From the NCBI RefSeq assembly GCF_027859255.1, contig NZ_JAQHXR010000002.1:401420-465419 (forward strand): DNA of 64,000 nucleotides. Direction: 5' to 3'. Shown here piece by piece: positions 25,459-34,060 of this stretch. The translations under genes and the position numbers were made by a program. This DNA is from Helicobacter ibis (GTDB lineage Bacteria; Campylobacterota; Campylobacteria; Campylobacterales; Helicobacteraceae). The notes beneath the pieces are model-generated. The model was given only the letters and a program-made list of their open reading frames with translations. It made no database searches and was not told the origin of the DNA. Position 1 is the first letter of the stretch. Each line of letters starts with the position of its first letter.

Positions 25459-26558
25459 CTATATGAAATTTTTATGCTTTACATCTTTATTTAAAATATC
25501 GTCCAAAAACTCATTAATAGCATTTGGACGACAATTTGTAGGACATTTCTTACAATTTAGATCATTTTCTAAGAATCTTTTTATTTTTTTTCTTTTTTCT
25601 CCATTCCATATTTCATAAAAACTTTCTTTGTAAATATTTCCATACACAAACTCCTCTTTATCCCAATAAGGAAGGCAAGTTGCAATATCTCCAGCAGAAT
25701 TTAGTGTTGTAATAAAATTACAACCATAGCAATGTGAATAATTTCTTTCTTTTTCCTTATTTAAAAAAGCATTCTCCCTAAAAATAACACTAAAGTTTGA
25801 ATCTTCATAACTCTTTGCTTCTTTTATTAAATCTCTTATCTCATCAAGTAATATAAAACCATTATTCTTATCATATTTTTGCTCTTCATTTTGAAACACA
25901 AAAGGTTTCACAGAAACAAAATCAACTCCAGCATTTTTTAAATTAGAAATAGCAGAAATTAAAGAATCCTTATTTTCCTTTAAAAGCACAAATTGCGAAC
26001 CTAGATCAACCTCTAACTTTTCTTTATTTCTAAAAGATGTAGCATATTCGATATTTTTTAGCACTTTATCCATTAAAAATGCCCCCCCCACGCATAGGTA
26101 TTACGCTTACTTGGCTTATGAATTTTTGCATAAGTTTGTGCATCTCCACCATTGAAACTAAAACGCAAAAATGTCAAATTAGGCAATAGTTTTTGCACTA
26201 ATTTCTCACTTAATAGCTCTCCATTGCTAAACATTCCACAATCAATTCCAACTTCTTTGCTTTTTTCTACAAACTCTGCAATATTTTTATGGATTAGTGG
26301 CTCTCCTTCTCCTGCATAAAGGATGCTTTTTATCCCCAAAGATGAAGCCTCATCTAAAAAGCTTAAAAACCTATCCTTATCCAAATGTCTATTTGGATAA
26401 TCAATATAATCATAAGCACAAAAAATACATCTATGATTACAAAGCCCAACAGGAGAAACTTCCATATATATCGGATAACAATCTCCTCTTTTTTCAAACT
26501 CCGCTACTCTTTGTAAGTGGTAATGCAATTTATGTGAATCTAAAATAAAGTTTTTCAA
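25459..26558 (-). CDS. Radical SAM/SPASM protein, frameshifted at an 8-G tract
   Basis: The first frame has CNHRCIFCAYDYIDY and LYAGEGEPLIHKNIA and ends at AKIHKPSKRNTYAWGGHF. The second frame continues AFLMDKVLKNIEYA to a SPASM tail (CYGCNFIT, CLPYWDKEEF, CKKCPTNCRPNAI). Adding one G (9 instead of 8) joins them into 366 residues, against 364 for the intact paralog upstream. The start is taken as TTG at 26558, after TATAGGAATTAT and just past the upstream stop; an in-frame start at 26609 would overlap that gene by 43 bases. An 8-base run is short for fast slippage, so a fixed mutation or a sequencing error is also possible. Confidence 0.78.
26082..26089 (-). repeat. Poly-G run T13 (8 G, out of frame)
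   Basis: Context is ACCTATGCGT, 8 G, CATTTTTAATGG. The flank differs from the other tracts. 9 G restores the radical SAM frame. Confidence 0.9.
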
Positions 26559-26566
26559 AATAATTC

Positions 26567-27661
26567 CTATATAAAATTTACATGAGAATTTGGGTGTTTT
26601 AACTCCCACAAATATCTATTAATAGAATCCATTCTACAATTTACTCTACACTTTTTAATATCAAGCTCATTTTGAATGAATGCTATATTTTCTCTTCTCT
26701 TTTGGCTTTGCCAAATTTCTTTAAAGCTACTTTTATTGATATTTCCATAGGAAAATCGCTCATCGCTTAAATAGCAACTACAACCATACACATCACCATT
26801 AGCACTTATATATCCCCAAAAATACGGTGTAGAATAGCACTTTTTATAAGAATCTCTATTTCCATCTAGCTTTCTCATCGTATCTGCTCTAAAAATAATC
26901 GAAAATTTATCACTAGTAATATCCTTTAAACTCTTTTCTAAAAATAAATATTCCTTATAATCTAATCCTTCATATTCTCTAGTTTTGCTAAAGAGATGTT
27001 GAGAATATGGCTTAACAACCAAATAATCAACTCCAACTTCTTTTAGCGTAAGTGCAAACTCTATTGTACTTTTATAATTTTGTGGTAGAAGCAACATTTG
27101 CACACCTATTGTGCAATTACTTTTTGTTTGCTCTCTTGCTTTTAATGCTTCTTTTAAATTATCCAAAGCTTTATAAAAGTCATCTTCTTTAGTTCTATGA
27201 ATCTTTGCATAAGATTCTGCATTTCCTGCATTAATACTAGCTTTTATCCAAGTTGTGTTTTTTAAAATTCTTTCTAATTTTTCTTTTTTTAAAGGGACAA
27301 AGTTTGTAGTAATTCCAACATCAACTCCTGCATTATTTGTAGCTTCTATCATTAAATCCAAATCTCTATGCAATAATGGTTCACCCTCACCTGCAAACAT
27401 CACACTTTTTACTCCGAGAGTTCCCATTTCTTGTATTGTTTTTTTATAAATTTCAAGGTCTATTTTTATGTTTTTATAGCCCATATAATCCACACCACAA
27501 AATGTGCATCTATGGTTACATGCTCCATAGGGAGAGACTTCCACATATATTGGATATATTTCTTTTTCCTTCTCCCATTCCCCAAAGGATTCAAACCATT
27601 TTGATACACGCATAGGGTGAAATAATAACTTGTGAGAATCTATTCTAAATACATCATTCAT
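26567..27661 (-). CDS. Radical SAM/SPASM protein
   Basis: This 364-residue protein has CNHRCTFCGVDYMGY near residue 53, MFAGEGEPLLHRDLD near 95, and a SPASM region with CYSTPYFWGY, YGCSCYLSDE and IKKCRVNCRMDSI. It is the intact paralog of the gene just downstream (same order of motifs, same GEGEPL loop, both ending xVNFI/KNFI), so the two arose by duplication. Start ATG 27661 overlaps the upstream stop (ATGA). It has no poly-G tract. Substrate unknown; the context points to glycan or sugar-precursor modification. Confidence 0.9.
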   Translation of the reverse strand: MNDVFRIDSHKLLFHPMRVSKWFESFGEWEKEKEIYPIYVEVSPYGACNHRCTFCGVDYMGYKNIKIDLEIYKKTIQEMGTLGVKSVMFAGEGEPLLHRDLDLMIEATNNAGVDVGITTNFVPLKKEKLERILKNTTWIKASINAGNAESYAKIHRTKEDDFYKALDNLKEALKAREQTKSNCTIGVQMLLLPQNYKSTIEFALTLKEVGVDYLVVKPYSQHLFSKTREYEGLDYKEYLFLEKSLKDITSDKFSIIFRADTMRKLDGNRDSYKKCYSTPYFWGYISANGDVYGCSCYLSDERFSYGNINKSSFKEIWQSQKRRENIAFIQNELDIKKCRVNCRMDSINRYLWELKHPNSHVNFI

Positions 27662-28602
27662 ATTCCAAAATTCCCTCTATTTAATGCTTCTCTTTCATTA
27701 TCTTTTAGTTCTCTAATATTTTTTATACTCACTGAAGTATGACCAAACTCTTGGAATCTATTTGTCTTAACCTTAATATCACAAGGATTACAATGTCCAT
27801 AAACATAGCAAGGACGATAAATATCTTCTATTTTAAATCTAGAATCCAAAATACTTCCAATAGGTGTTCTATTTTCATACAAATCAGAATGACATCTATA
27901 CACACTTCCATTAGGCCCAACAATTAATTCTGTGGTTTTACACTCACAATATTTCTCTATCTTTTGGCTTATTGCATCTTTATATTTATATGTTCCATGC
28001 CATTCTTTGCCATCAAAACCTAGATATTCTTTAACCCTAAAATCAATGCCTTCATTTTTACACTTAAATTCAATTTCCTTTATATGTTCTAGATTTTGTG
28101 GTGTAGCAACAGAATAGATTCCAACATAAAATCCAGCATCACGCATTTTGTGATGCTTAATAATCAAATCATCTATATCATTTTGCCCAGGATGATAGCT
28201 AACTCTAATTGCAGCATATTTTGCATCTCTTGTAAATTTAGAAGGATTAACTTTAGAGATAAATTCATCAACATCAAACATAAAATTTGTTAGCAAATCA
28301 AGCTTGAAATGCGAATCTATTCCATTTACAACTTCATAGAATCCTTTATACATAGTAGGCTCACCACCTTGAAATGTAAGCGGTATATCTTCTCTTTCTT
28401 TGCCATTTTCATCAAGCAGTTTTATTTTGTTTATAAACTCTATCCACTCATGTGGTTTTATTTGTTTTTTGCTAACAGAACTCCTAGATGAACCCTCTTC
28501 ATTTAAGTTTATACAATAAGAACAAGATAGGTTACACCCAAGCGTTAAAAATAAAGCTATATAGTTATAGTGTGGCGGAATATAAATGTTTTCTATTTGC
28601 AA
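27658..28602 (-). CDS. Radical SAM protein
   Basis: The cluster motif CNLSCSYC lies near residue 24, followed by LTFQGGEPTMYKGFY and IRVSYHPGQND. Cys-rich ends (YCECKTTEL, YRCHSD, CYVYGHCNPCD) suggest one or more auxiliary Fe-S clusters. The HPGQ segment and tail differ from the other radical SAM proteins of the island, so it may act on a different substrate. Start: TTG at 28602 after AGAGGTGATAAA, overlapping the upstream stop; an ATG at 28632 inside the glycosyltransferase gene is the alternative and adds 10 residues. It ends with an ATGA overlap with the next radical SAM gene. Confidence 0.82.
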   Translation of the reverse strand: MQIENIYIPPHYNYIALFLTLGCNLSCSYCINLNEEGSSRSSVSKKQIKPHEWIEFINKIKLLDENGKEREDIPLTFQGGEPTMYKGFYEVVNGIDSHFKLDLLTNFMFDVDEFISKVNPSKFTRDAKYAAIRVSYHPGQNDIDDLIIKHHKMRDAGFYVGIYSVATPQNLEHIKEIEFKCKNEGIDFRVKEYLGFDGKEWHGTYKYKDAISQKIEKYCECKTTELIVGPNGSVYRCHSDLYENRTPIGSILDSRFKIEDIYRPCYVYGHCNPCDIKVKTNRFQEFGHTSVSIKNIRELKDNEREALNRGNFGI

Positions 28603-30869
28603 TTTATCACCTCTAAAAATCCTTTTTTGCATTCTTTTAGTGCGAAATTATAATAAATTTCTTTTATTTTTTTAGTTCTCTCGCCTCTTCTTTTGTATAT
28701 TTTTTTATTTGCTACTAATGTGCTAACTAGTTCTATATACTGCTCTTTAGTATATCCTTGACCAAAAATTTCTACATCATAATATTTCTTAGCAATTTCT
28801 CTAAAGCCTTTTTGTTGTTGCAATGTTAAATTTTGTGCATATCCAATACTTAGTGGAATATTCTTAGGAAGCAAACGATAACCTTTAATATATGTAAAAC
28901 CACCATTTTCAACTTTCAATGTAAAATCAGCAAAAGTCAGCATATCTTTGGTACCTACTTTTACATACATTGAATACGGCTTTATATCTTTATGAATCTT
29001 TATTCCCTTTTTATTGTAGATAAAGATTATTTGCCCATATTCATAATCTTCCTTAGTAGATTCTAATAATTCACTAAATCCTGCAACCTCTGGTGTTAGC
29101 TCTTCTAAATTCTCAACCCATACCAAGCTTTTATCACCATATTTTAGCTCTTTTAATTCTATTGGTCCTTGATACTCTCTTTTTTCATAGCTTACAGATA
29201 CGCCCTTCTTAGCTAAAAACTCATCCAAGCTCTCTCCTTGTCCTAGAGGGAATGTATCACAGAATATATCAATTATATGTCCATACACATGAGGATTAAC
29301 AAAGCCGGGCATAAAAAATCTATCACTAACTCCTAATGCTTCAACCTTTTTTCTAATATCAGGTTCATTTCCATTTCCAGCAGCAATGAAAATAGTATTT
29401 TGATTTTCTTTTAGAATCTTTGCTATAGTCTCCAAATACTCATCACTATCAACTTTTACAAGCCTACCAATAACACCAAGCACAACGGTATCGTTTTTTA
29501 TAGGATATTTTGCTTTTTCTTTTATTATTAGACTTTCATCAATTTGGGGATTGTAGAATTTATCTCTATCCATAGGCACATGGACTTGCTCTATTTTATA
29601 TGGAGATTCAGGAGAAAAATGACTTATTCTCTTATCAATACCCTCTATATCATAGTATCCATTCCCATGACTCCAAAAAATTTGCAAAGGAGCGCATCTA
29701 CTAATTAGCAAAAAGCTAGATATAGGAAGATTATTATCAAATATAGCTATATCTATTCCTATATCTAAAATACTCTCTCTTATTTTTAGTACCTTTTGCA
29801 GATGAGAGTGGTAACATATATCATCATTCACAACAGATGCACTTGGCAGATATACATCAACGCCAAGTTTACAATACTCCTGCATACACTCTAAAGAATC
29901 TTGACTTTTCTCAATATATGATAGAGAGATAATATTAAATTCATAATTATCAGCTATATCTTTATGGGCTAACAATGCCTTTATAAAAGAATACTCTACA
30001 TTATTTGGTGAGTTAGATACAATTCTATCCTTTATTAGGGCTACTTTTATTTTCCCATTCTTAGCTTTTTGTTTTTTACATGGGATTAGATTTTTTGCAT
30101 ATTGCTTATAATAAAATTCTGTTAATTTTGTTATTTCATCATTATATTTTTTCCAATCATCACCACAAGTGGCTAAGTTTCCATAGATGTGATAAATAAT
30201 AAATTCCAAATACAACGATAAAGCAAGATTGGAATCTTTTAGAGCTTTACTAAGGATGCTTTTCATCATAGGGTATATATCTAGCCAAGATCTATGAGCA
30301 ATATAATGTCCTACATTCCAAAAGCACTGCAATGTCCAGTTTAATACACTCCTCTTTTCTTCATTATTAAGCTTAGAAAATTCTCCTAGCGTTTCTTTTA
30401 GGATTCTCAAAAATACTTCTATAGGTATCTTATTACAAGTGAAAAATTCACAAACAAACAAAAGCAAATTAGAAACACTATTATCAATTTTAACTAGCAT
30501 TAACTCTTTTGCAAAGGATTCTAAAGCAACCTCTCCATTACCACTTAGAATCTCTAAGATAGTAATAGAAATCAAATTTTGTAGCTTATCTATATTGGTA
30601 TGTGCGTGTGCTTTTTTATATTTTTGGATATATGATTTAAATAGTTTATTTTTCTTTATACCACGACATACACCATAGCTCCAAAATAAATTAAACTCCA
30701 CTGTATTGTTGTTTTGCAACTCGAGTAACGCCCTCTTTTGTAAGGCTTCTGCTATTTGAAACCTTACTTGCTCCTCTAGCTCCCCACCATCTCTAATAAA
30801 ATAGCAAAGCTTTATAAATCCTTCATTATCTAAAGTTTCTATATCATAAATAATTTTTGTTAGCTCCAT
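28593..30869 (-). CDS. Large glycosyltransferase-like protein (paralog 1)
   Basis: In this 758-residue protein the first 280 or so residues are helical and Leu-rich, without a recognised domain. The C-terminal half looks like a GT-B transferase: VALIKDRIVSNSPNNVEYS, IFWSHGNGYYD, VVLGVIGRLVKVDSDEYLE, FIAAGNGNEPDIRK and FPLGQGESLDEFL. The Glu in the last motif and the GRL lobe match retaining GT4-type enzymes. It is a full-length paralog of the gene at 30874. 329 bp are 98.8 percent identical between them while flanks are much more diverged, suggesting gene conversion. Likely role: adding a sugar to a surface glycan or glycoprotein. Family assignment is by motif only. Confidence 0.7.
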   Translation of the reverse strand: MELTKIIYDIETLDNEGFIKLCYFIRDGGELEEQVRFQIAEALQKRALLELQNNNTVEFNLFWSYGVCRGIKKNKLFKSYIQKYKKAHAHTNIDKLQNLISITILEILSGNGEVALESFAKELMLVKIDNSVSNLLLFVCEFFTCNKIPIEVFLRILKETLGEFSKLNNEEKRSVLNWTLQCFWNVGHYIAHRSWLDIYPMMKSILSKALKDSNLALSLYLEFIIYHIYGNLATCGDDWKKYNDEITKLTEFYYKQYAKNLIPCKKQKAKNGKIKVALIKDRIVSNSPNNVEYSFIKALLAHKDIADNYEFNIISLSYIEKSQDSLECMQEYCKLGVDVYLPSASVVNDDICYHSHLQKVLKIRESILDIGIDIAIFDNNLPISSFLLISRCAPLQIFWSHGNGYYDIEGIDKRISHFSPESPYKIEQVHVPMDRDKFYNPQIDESLIIKEKAKYPIKNDTVVLGVIGRLVKVDSDEYLETIAKILKENQNTIFIAAGNGNEPDIRKKVEALGVSDRFFMPGFVNPHVYGHIIDIFCDTFPLGQGESLDEFLAKKGVSVSYEKREYQGPIELKELKYGDKSLVWVENLEELTPEVAGFSELLESTKEDYEYGQIIFIYNKKGIKIHKDIKPYSMYVKVGTKDMLTFADFTLKVENGGFTYIKGYRLLPKNIPLSIGYAQNLTLQQQKGFREIAKKYYDVEIFGQGYTKEQYIELVSTLVANKKIYKRRGERTKKIKEIYYNFALKECKKGFLEVINCK
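29248..29576 (-). repeat. Near-identical 329-bp repeat, copy 1
   Basis: By direct comparison with 31505-31833 there are 4 differences over 329 bases and no gaps. It covers the GRLVKV to FPL part of the transferase domain. Confidence 0.95.
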
Positions 30870-30873
30870 AATT

Positions 30874-33177
30874 CTAGCCTCTAATTATTTGTGTGAATTT
30901 TTTAATTAATTCTTGCTGGAATTTGTTTGTTTGCAACACTCCATGTTTTCCATAAAATTCCCCAAGTTTATCTCTTGCCTTTTTGTTTTCTATTAAAAAT
31001 TTTGCCTTTTTTATATATTGCTCCTTACTAAACGCACTGCAACACCAACCAATATAACTACCATCTATATAATATTCTTGTATATTATCTGCCATTTCTT
31101 TCCACCATCTAAGATTCTTTGCGTGATATACACACCATATAAGCTCTTTTTCGCAGACAAAATTCCCACCTAAATGCTCAAAACAATCACCCACTACATG
31201 AATCTTATAATCACCCAAAAGTTCCATATCTTCATTGCTAATATCAGCCACATACACTCTATCTCTTATATCATCACACACTTTTAATTTCTTGTTTGTA
31301 ACAAAAATACAATCCGTCTTTATAAATTCATCAAACCCGCAAACATTTGGCTTAAACTCTTCTAAGTTATCACAATATACTAATACTTTTTTACCAAGTT
31401 TTAATTCTCTTAACTTTCCACTAAATGTGCATTCTCTATTTAGCAAATTCAAAAATGCACCCCTTTTTGCTAAAAACTCAGAAAAACTCTCACCTTGATC
31501 CAAAGGGAATGTATTACAGAATATATCAATTATATGTCCATATACATGAGGATTAACAAAGCCGGGCATAAAAAATCTATCACTAACTCCTAATGCTTCA
31601 ACCTTTTTTCTAATATCAGGTTCATTTCCATTTCCAGCAGCAATGAAAATAGTATTTTGATTTTCTTTTAGAATCTTTGCTATAGTTTCCAAATACTCTT
31701 CACTATCAACTTTTACAAGCCTACCAATAACACCAAGCACAACGGTATCGTTTTTTATAGGATATTTTGCTTTTTCTTTTATTATTAGACTTTCATCAAT
31801 TTGGGGATTGTAGAATTTATCTCTATCCATAGGTATAAAAAATTGCTCAAATTTAAATTCCTTGCTACGTGGATTAAAGTGACTTATTCTATCATCTATT
31901 CCAAATATATCATACGAACCATTTCCATGAGACCAATATATCTGTCTCGGAGCACTTCTAGTGCAGAATAAAAAATCAGAACAATCTATAGTGCCTGTTG
32001 AAATTAAAATATCAATACCATCTTGGAATATATAATTTCTAATTGTCAAAGCTTTATTTAAATGAGAATAATAATAACCCTCTTTAAGCAATATATCAGA
32101 CAAACTTACCACTTTTACACCCAAGTCTCGTATAGATTCTATTTCTACTTTACCATCAGCACTTTTTTGTATGTAGGACATAGAGTATACTACCAATTCA
32201 TATTTACTAACAAACTCATCGCTACCCATTAATGCTTTATATAAGGAATACTCAACTTTATACGGTGAATTACCAACAATTCTATCCTCTAATATTCCTA
32301 TTTTGATTTTTCTATTTTCTTCTATACATATGTCGTCTTTGCATTTTGGAAGTTTTTTACCATATTCTACGAAATACGGTTCCACCAACTTTACTACACT
32401 TGCATTATACTCCTCCCAATCTTCATCTATTTGAGCTGAATTACCAAATTTATGATAAATATAAAATTCCACATACATGGCCTCATCAAGTTCATTTCTT
32501 TCTAACAGGCCCCTCAAAACTTCAAGCCACACAGGATAATTGTCTCTCCATTTTAAATTATTAAAATAATGTCTAGTGTTCCAAAAGCAGTGCATAGACC
32601 ATAAAAATATACTTCTCCTTGTTGTATTATCAAGGCTAAAATACACTTCATCACTTAGATTCTTCCTTTGAATCTCCAAAATCCACTCAATAGGTATATA
32701 ATAGTAATACAAAAATGTAAGAACAAAATCATTCAAATCAGCAATATAATAATCATTTAAAGTTAAAAACATTATGTTTTCTAAGAAAAATTTAACAGCC
32801 CCTTCTCTATCTCCACTAAGCATAATAGCGACACTTGCATAGTCAATAAATAACAATCTTTCATAATAAGATAAAGAAGTATCTCTAATATAAGGTTTGC
32901 AAAAATCAACATAACTTAAAAACCGCTCATCGTCTCTCGCACAATCAAAAATACCATAAGCCCATAAAATAGTCCTATCTGGTACATCACCACCTTTAAA
33001 AATTATCTCATAAGATTTATCTTGCAATAGTTGTGCTATTTGTTCTTTTAATGGCGTTTCTAAGTTCTCCTGCCAACCCTTGCCAAAAGCTCTTAGCAAC
33101 ATACATACATTATTTAGATCTTTTTTACTCTGTGATTCTTGTAGCCTCTTTATTATTTCTTCTTCTTGCAATTCCAT
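30874..33177 (-). CDS. Large glycosyltransferase-like protein (paralog 2)
   Basis: This protein of about 767 residues has the same plan as its downstream paralog: a helical N-terminal half (WAMHCFWNTRH-like segments shared as MHCFWNTRHY / LQCFWNVGHY), then a transferase half with IGILEDRIVGNSPYKVEYS, IYWSHGNGSYD, GRLVKVDSEEYLE and FPLDQGESFSEFL. I start it at ATG 33177 (MELQEEE), because the paralog also begins MEL; in-frame ATG/TTG codons at 33183 and 33192 are alternatives. It is the first complete gene of the minus-strand glycan run. Acceptor and donor are unknown. Confidence 0.7.
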   Translation of the reverse strand: MELQEEEIIKRLQESQSKKDLNNVCMLLRAFGKGWQENLETPLKEQIAQLLQDKSYEIIFKGGDVPDRTILWAYGIFDCARDDERFLSYVDFCKPYIRDTSLSYYERLLFIDYASVAIMLSGDREGAVKFFLENIMFLTLNDYYIADLNDFVLTFLYYYYIPIEWILEIQRKNLSDEVYFSLDNTTRRSIFLWSMHCFWNTRHYFNNLKWRDNYPVWLEVLRGLLERNELDEAMYVEFYIYHKFGNSAQIDEDWEEYNASVVKLVEPYFVEYGKKLPKCKDDICIEENRKIKIGILEDRIVGNSPYKVEYSLYKALMGSDEFVSKYELVVYSMSYIQKSADGKVEIESIRDLGVKVVSLSDILLKEGYYYSHLNKALTIRNYIFQDGIDILISTGTIDCSDFLFCTRSAPRQIYWSHGNGSYDIFGIDDRISHFNPRSKEFKFEQFFIPMDRDKFYNPQIDESLIIKEKAKYPIKNDTVVLGVIGRLVKVDSEEYLETIAKILKENQNTIFIAAGNGNEPDIRKKVEALGVSDRFFMPGFVNPHVYGHIIDIFCNTFPLDQGESFSEFLAKRGAFLNLLNRECTFSGKLRELKLGKKVLVYCDNLEEFKPNVCGFDEFIKTDCIFVTNKKLKVCDDIRDRVYVADISNEDMELLGDYKIHVVGDCFEHLGGNFVCEKELIWCVYHAKNLRWWKEMADNIQEYYIDGSYIGWCCSAFSKEQYIKKAKFLIENKKARDKLGEFYGKHGVLQTNKFQQELIKKFTQIIRG
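31505..31833 (-). repeat. Near-identical 329-bp repeat, copy 2
   Basis: It pairs with 29248-29576, 2257 bp away in the same orientation. The sharp loss of identity on both sides is visible in the sequence (for example TCC versus TAT just beyond CATAGG). Confidence 0.95.
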
Positions 33178-33220
33178 TAACATCTTTCCCAAAAAATTTT
33201 AGGAAAGATTATAGCTAAAT

Positions 33221-33703
33221 TTAATACACTTCATTCCACCAAGATGATTTACATATCTTGCATACATCAAGCATACCTTCTTTATTATCTCCGATTTTAT
33301 ACCGTGTGCATATATCCCTATGCAAACTACTATTCCAAATATTTTCTATCGTTTGGCTATATATATTCCCAAAACTAAGTAGAGTTACATCCCTACTAGC
33401 CAACATACCTCTTTGAAATTCACATTTAGTTACACTTCCATCTGGCAAAACATATAAACTAGAACTGATAAATCCGCAACTATGTCTTTTGTTTGGGATA
33501 TTGTTAAATTCATTTTGTTCCCAATATTTATTGCTTGGATTATATAAATCAACATAAAAATCATCTCTAAATTTGGACACTTCAAACATAAAATCCAATG
33601 CTTCTTTATAGAGTTCAATTTCATGCTGAATAGTAAGTTGGCATTTTATATCGAAATCATTATCTTTTAAAAATTGTAAGTTTTGACAAATTTGAAATTT
33701 CAT
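33221..33703 (-). pseudogene. 5'-truncated radical SAM/SPASM gene remnant
   Basis: These 160 codons match only the second half of a radical SAM/SPASM protein: a piece of barrel (FLKDNDFDIKCQLTIQHEIE), then CGFISSSLYVLPDGSVTKC and a final Cys set (VCKICKSSWW). The CxxxCxxC cluster motif and the first barrel strands are missing, and no frame upstream supplies them. There is no Shine-Dalgarno sequence before the ATG at 33703. It lies at the head of the glycan run. It is probably a decay product of a deleted gene; a stand-alone SPASM-domain protein is the less likely alternative. Confidence 0.7.
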
Positions 33704-33741
33704 ATTATCTTATAAAATAGAAGCTTCGTGCATATTTAATA

Positions 33742-33822
33742 TTAACTTCTTGCTTTAATGTATCCTCTTAAGATACATAAATCACTAGATACTACCTTTT
33801 TATTAATTTTTATAATTTTCAT
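33742..33822 (-). CDS. Possible 26-codon leader ORF at the head of the glycan run
   Basis: A short frame begins at ATG 33822 with a strong site (TAAGGAGCACTG) and encodes MKIIKINKKVVSSDLCILRG and six more residues before TAA. The good ribosome binding site suggests it is either the surviving start of the radical SAM gene whose 3' half remains at 33221, or a leader peptide. Nothing in the peptide identifies it. Confidence 0.4.
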   Translation of the reverse strand: MKIIKINKKVVSSDLCILRGYIKARS

Positions 33823-34060
33823 CAGTGCTCCTTAAACAATAAAAACGCAAAATCATAACCAAATATATCTTGTTTCAATATATTGATTAAATAAAAATAT
33901 AGACAAATCAACAAAATATTTCTGAATCCACCAACATATCATAAATAATATTTAAGATTTCAAAATTACTAACCACACATGTATATTTTTGCTTTAAATT
34001 TAAACTCAATTTAAAAAAAAATCAGATACTCTGGTAAAAAATTATAAATCGAGGTTAAGC
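33823..34060. other. Divergent intergenic region between glycan run and methyltransferase
   Basis: This is 238 bp of very AT-rich DNA between oppositely transcribed genes. Besides the -10 candidate above and GAGG before 34061, I see no gene, long repeat or hairpin. Confidence 0.5.
33852..33857 (-). promoter_or_regulatory. Candidate -10 box for the minus-strand glycan run
   Basis: On the minus strand TTTGGTTATGATTTT contains an extended -10 like element (TGG then TTATGAT) about 30 bases before the ATG at 33822. It is the best candidate in the divergent region for driving the run down to 4735. Not proven; no clear -35 is expected in this group. Confidence 0.33.

Noticed and set aside
5374..26089. 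Poly-G tracts as sequencing or assembly artefacts only
   Set aside because: Lengths may be off by one, but the runs sit in long open frames with a shared flank, and most are in frame. The pattern is too regular to be error, though individual ON/OFF calls remain provisional.
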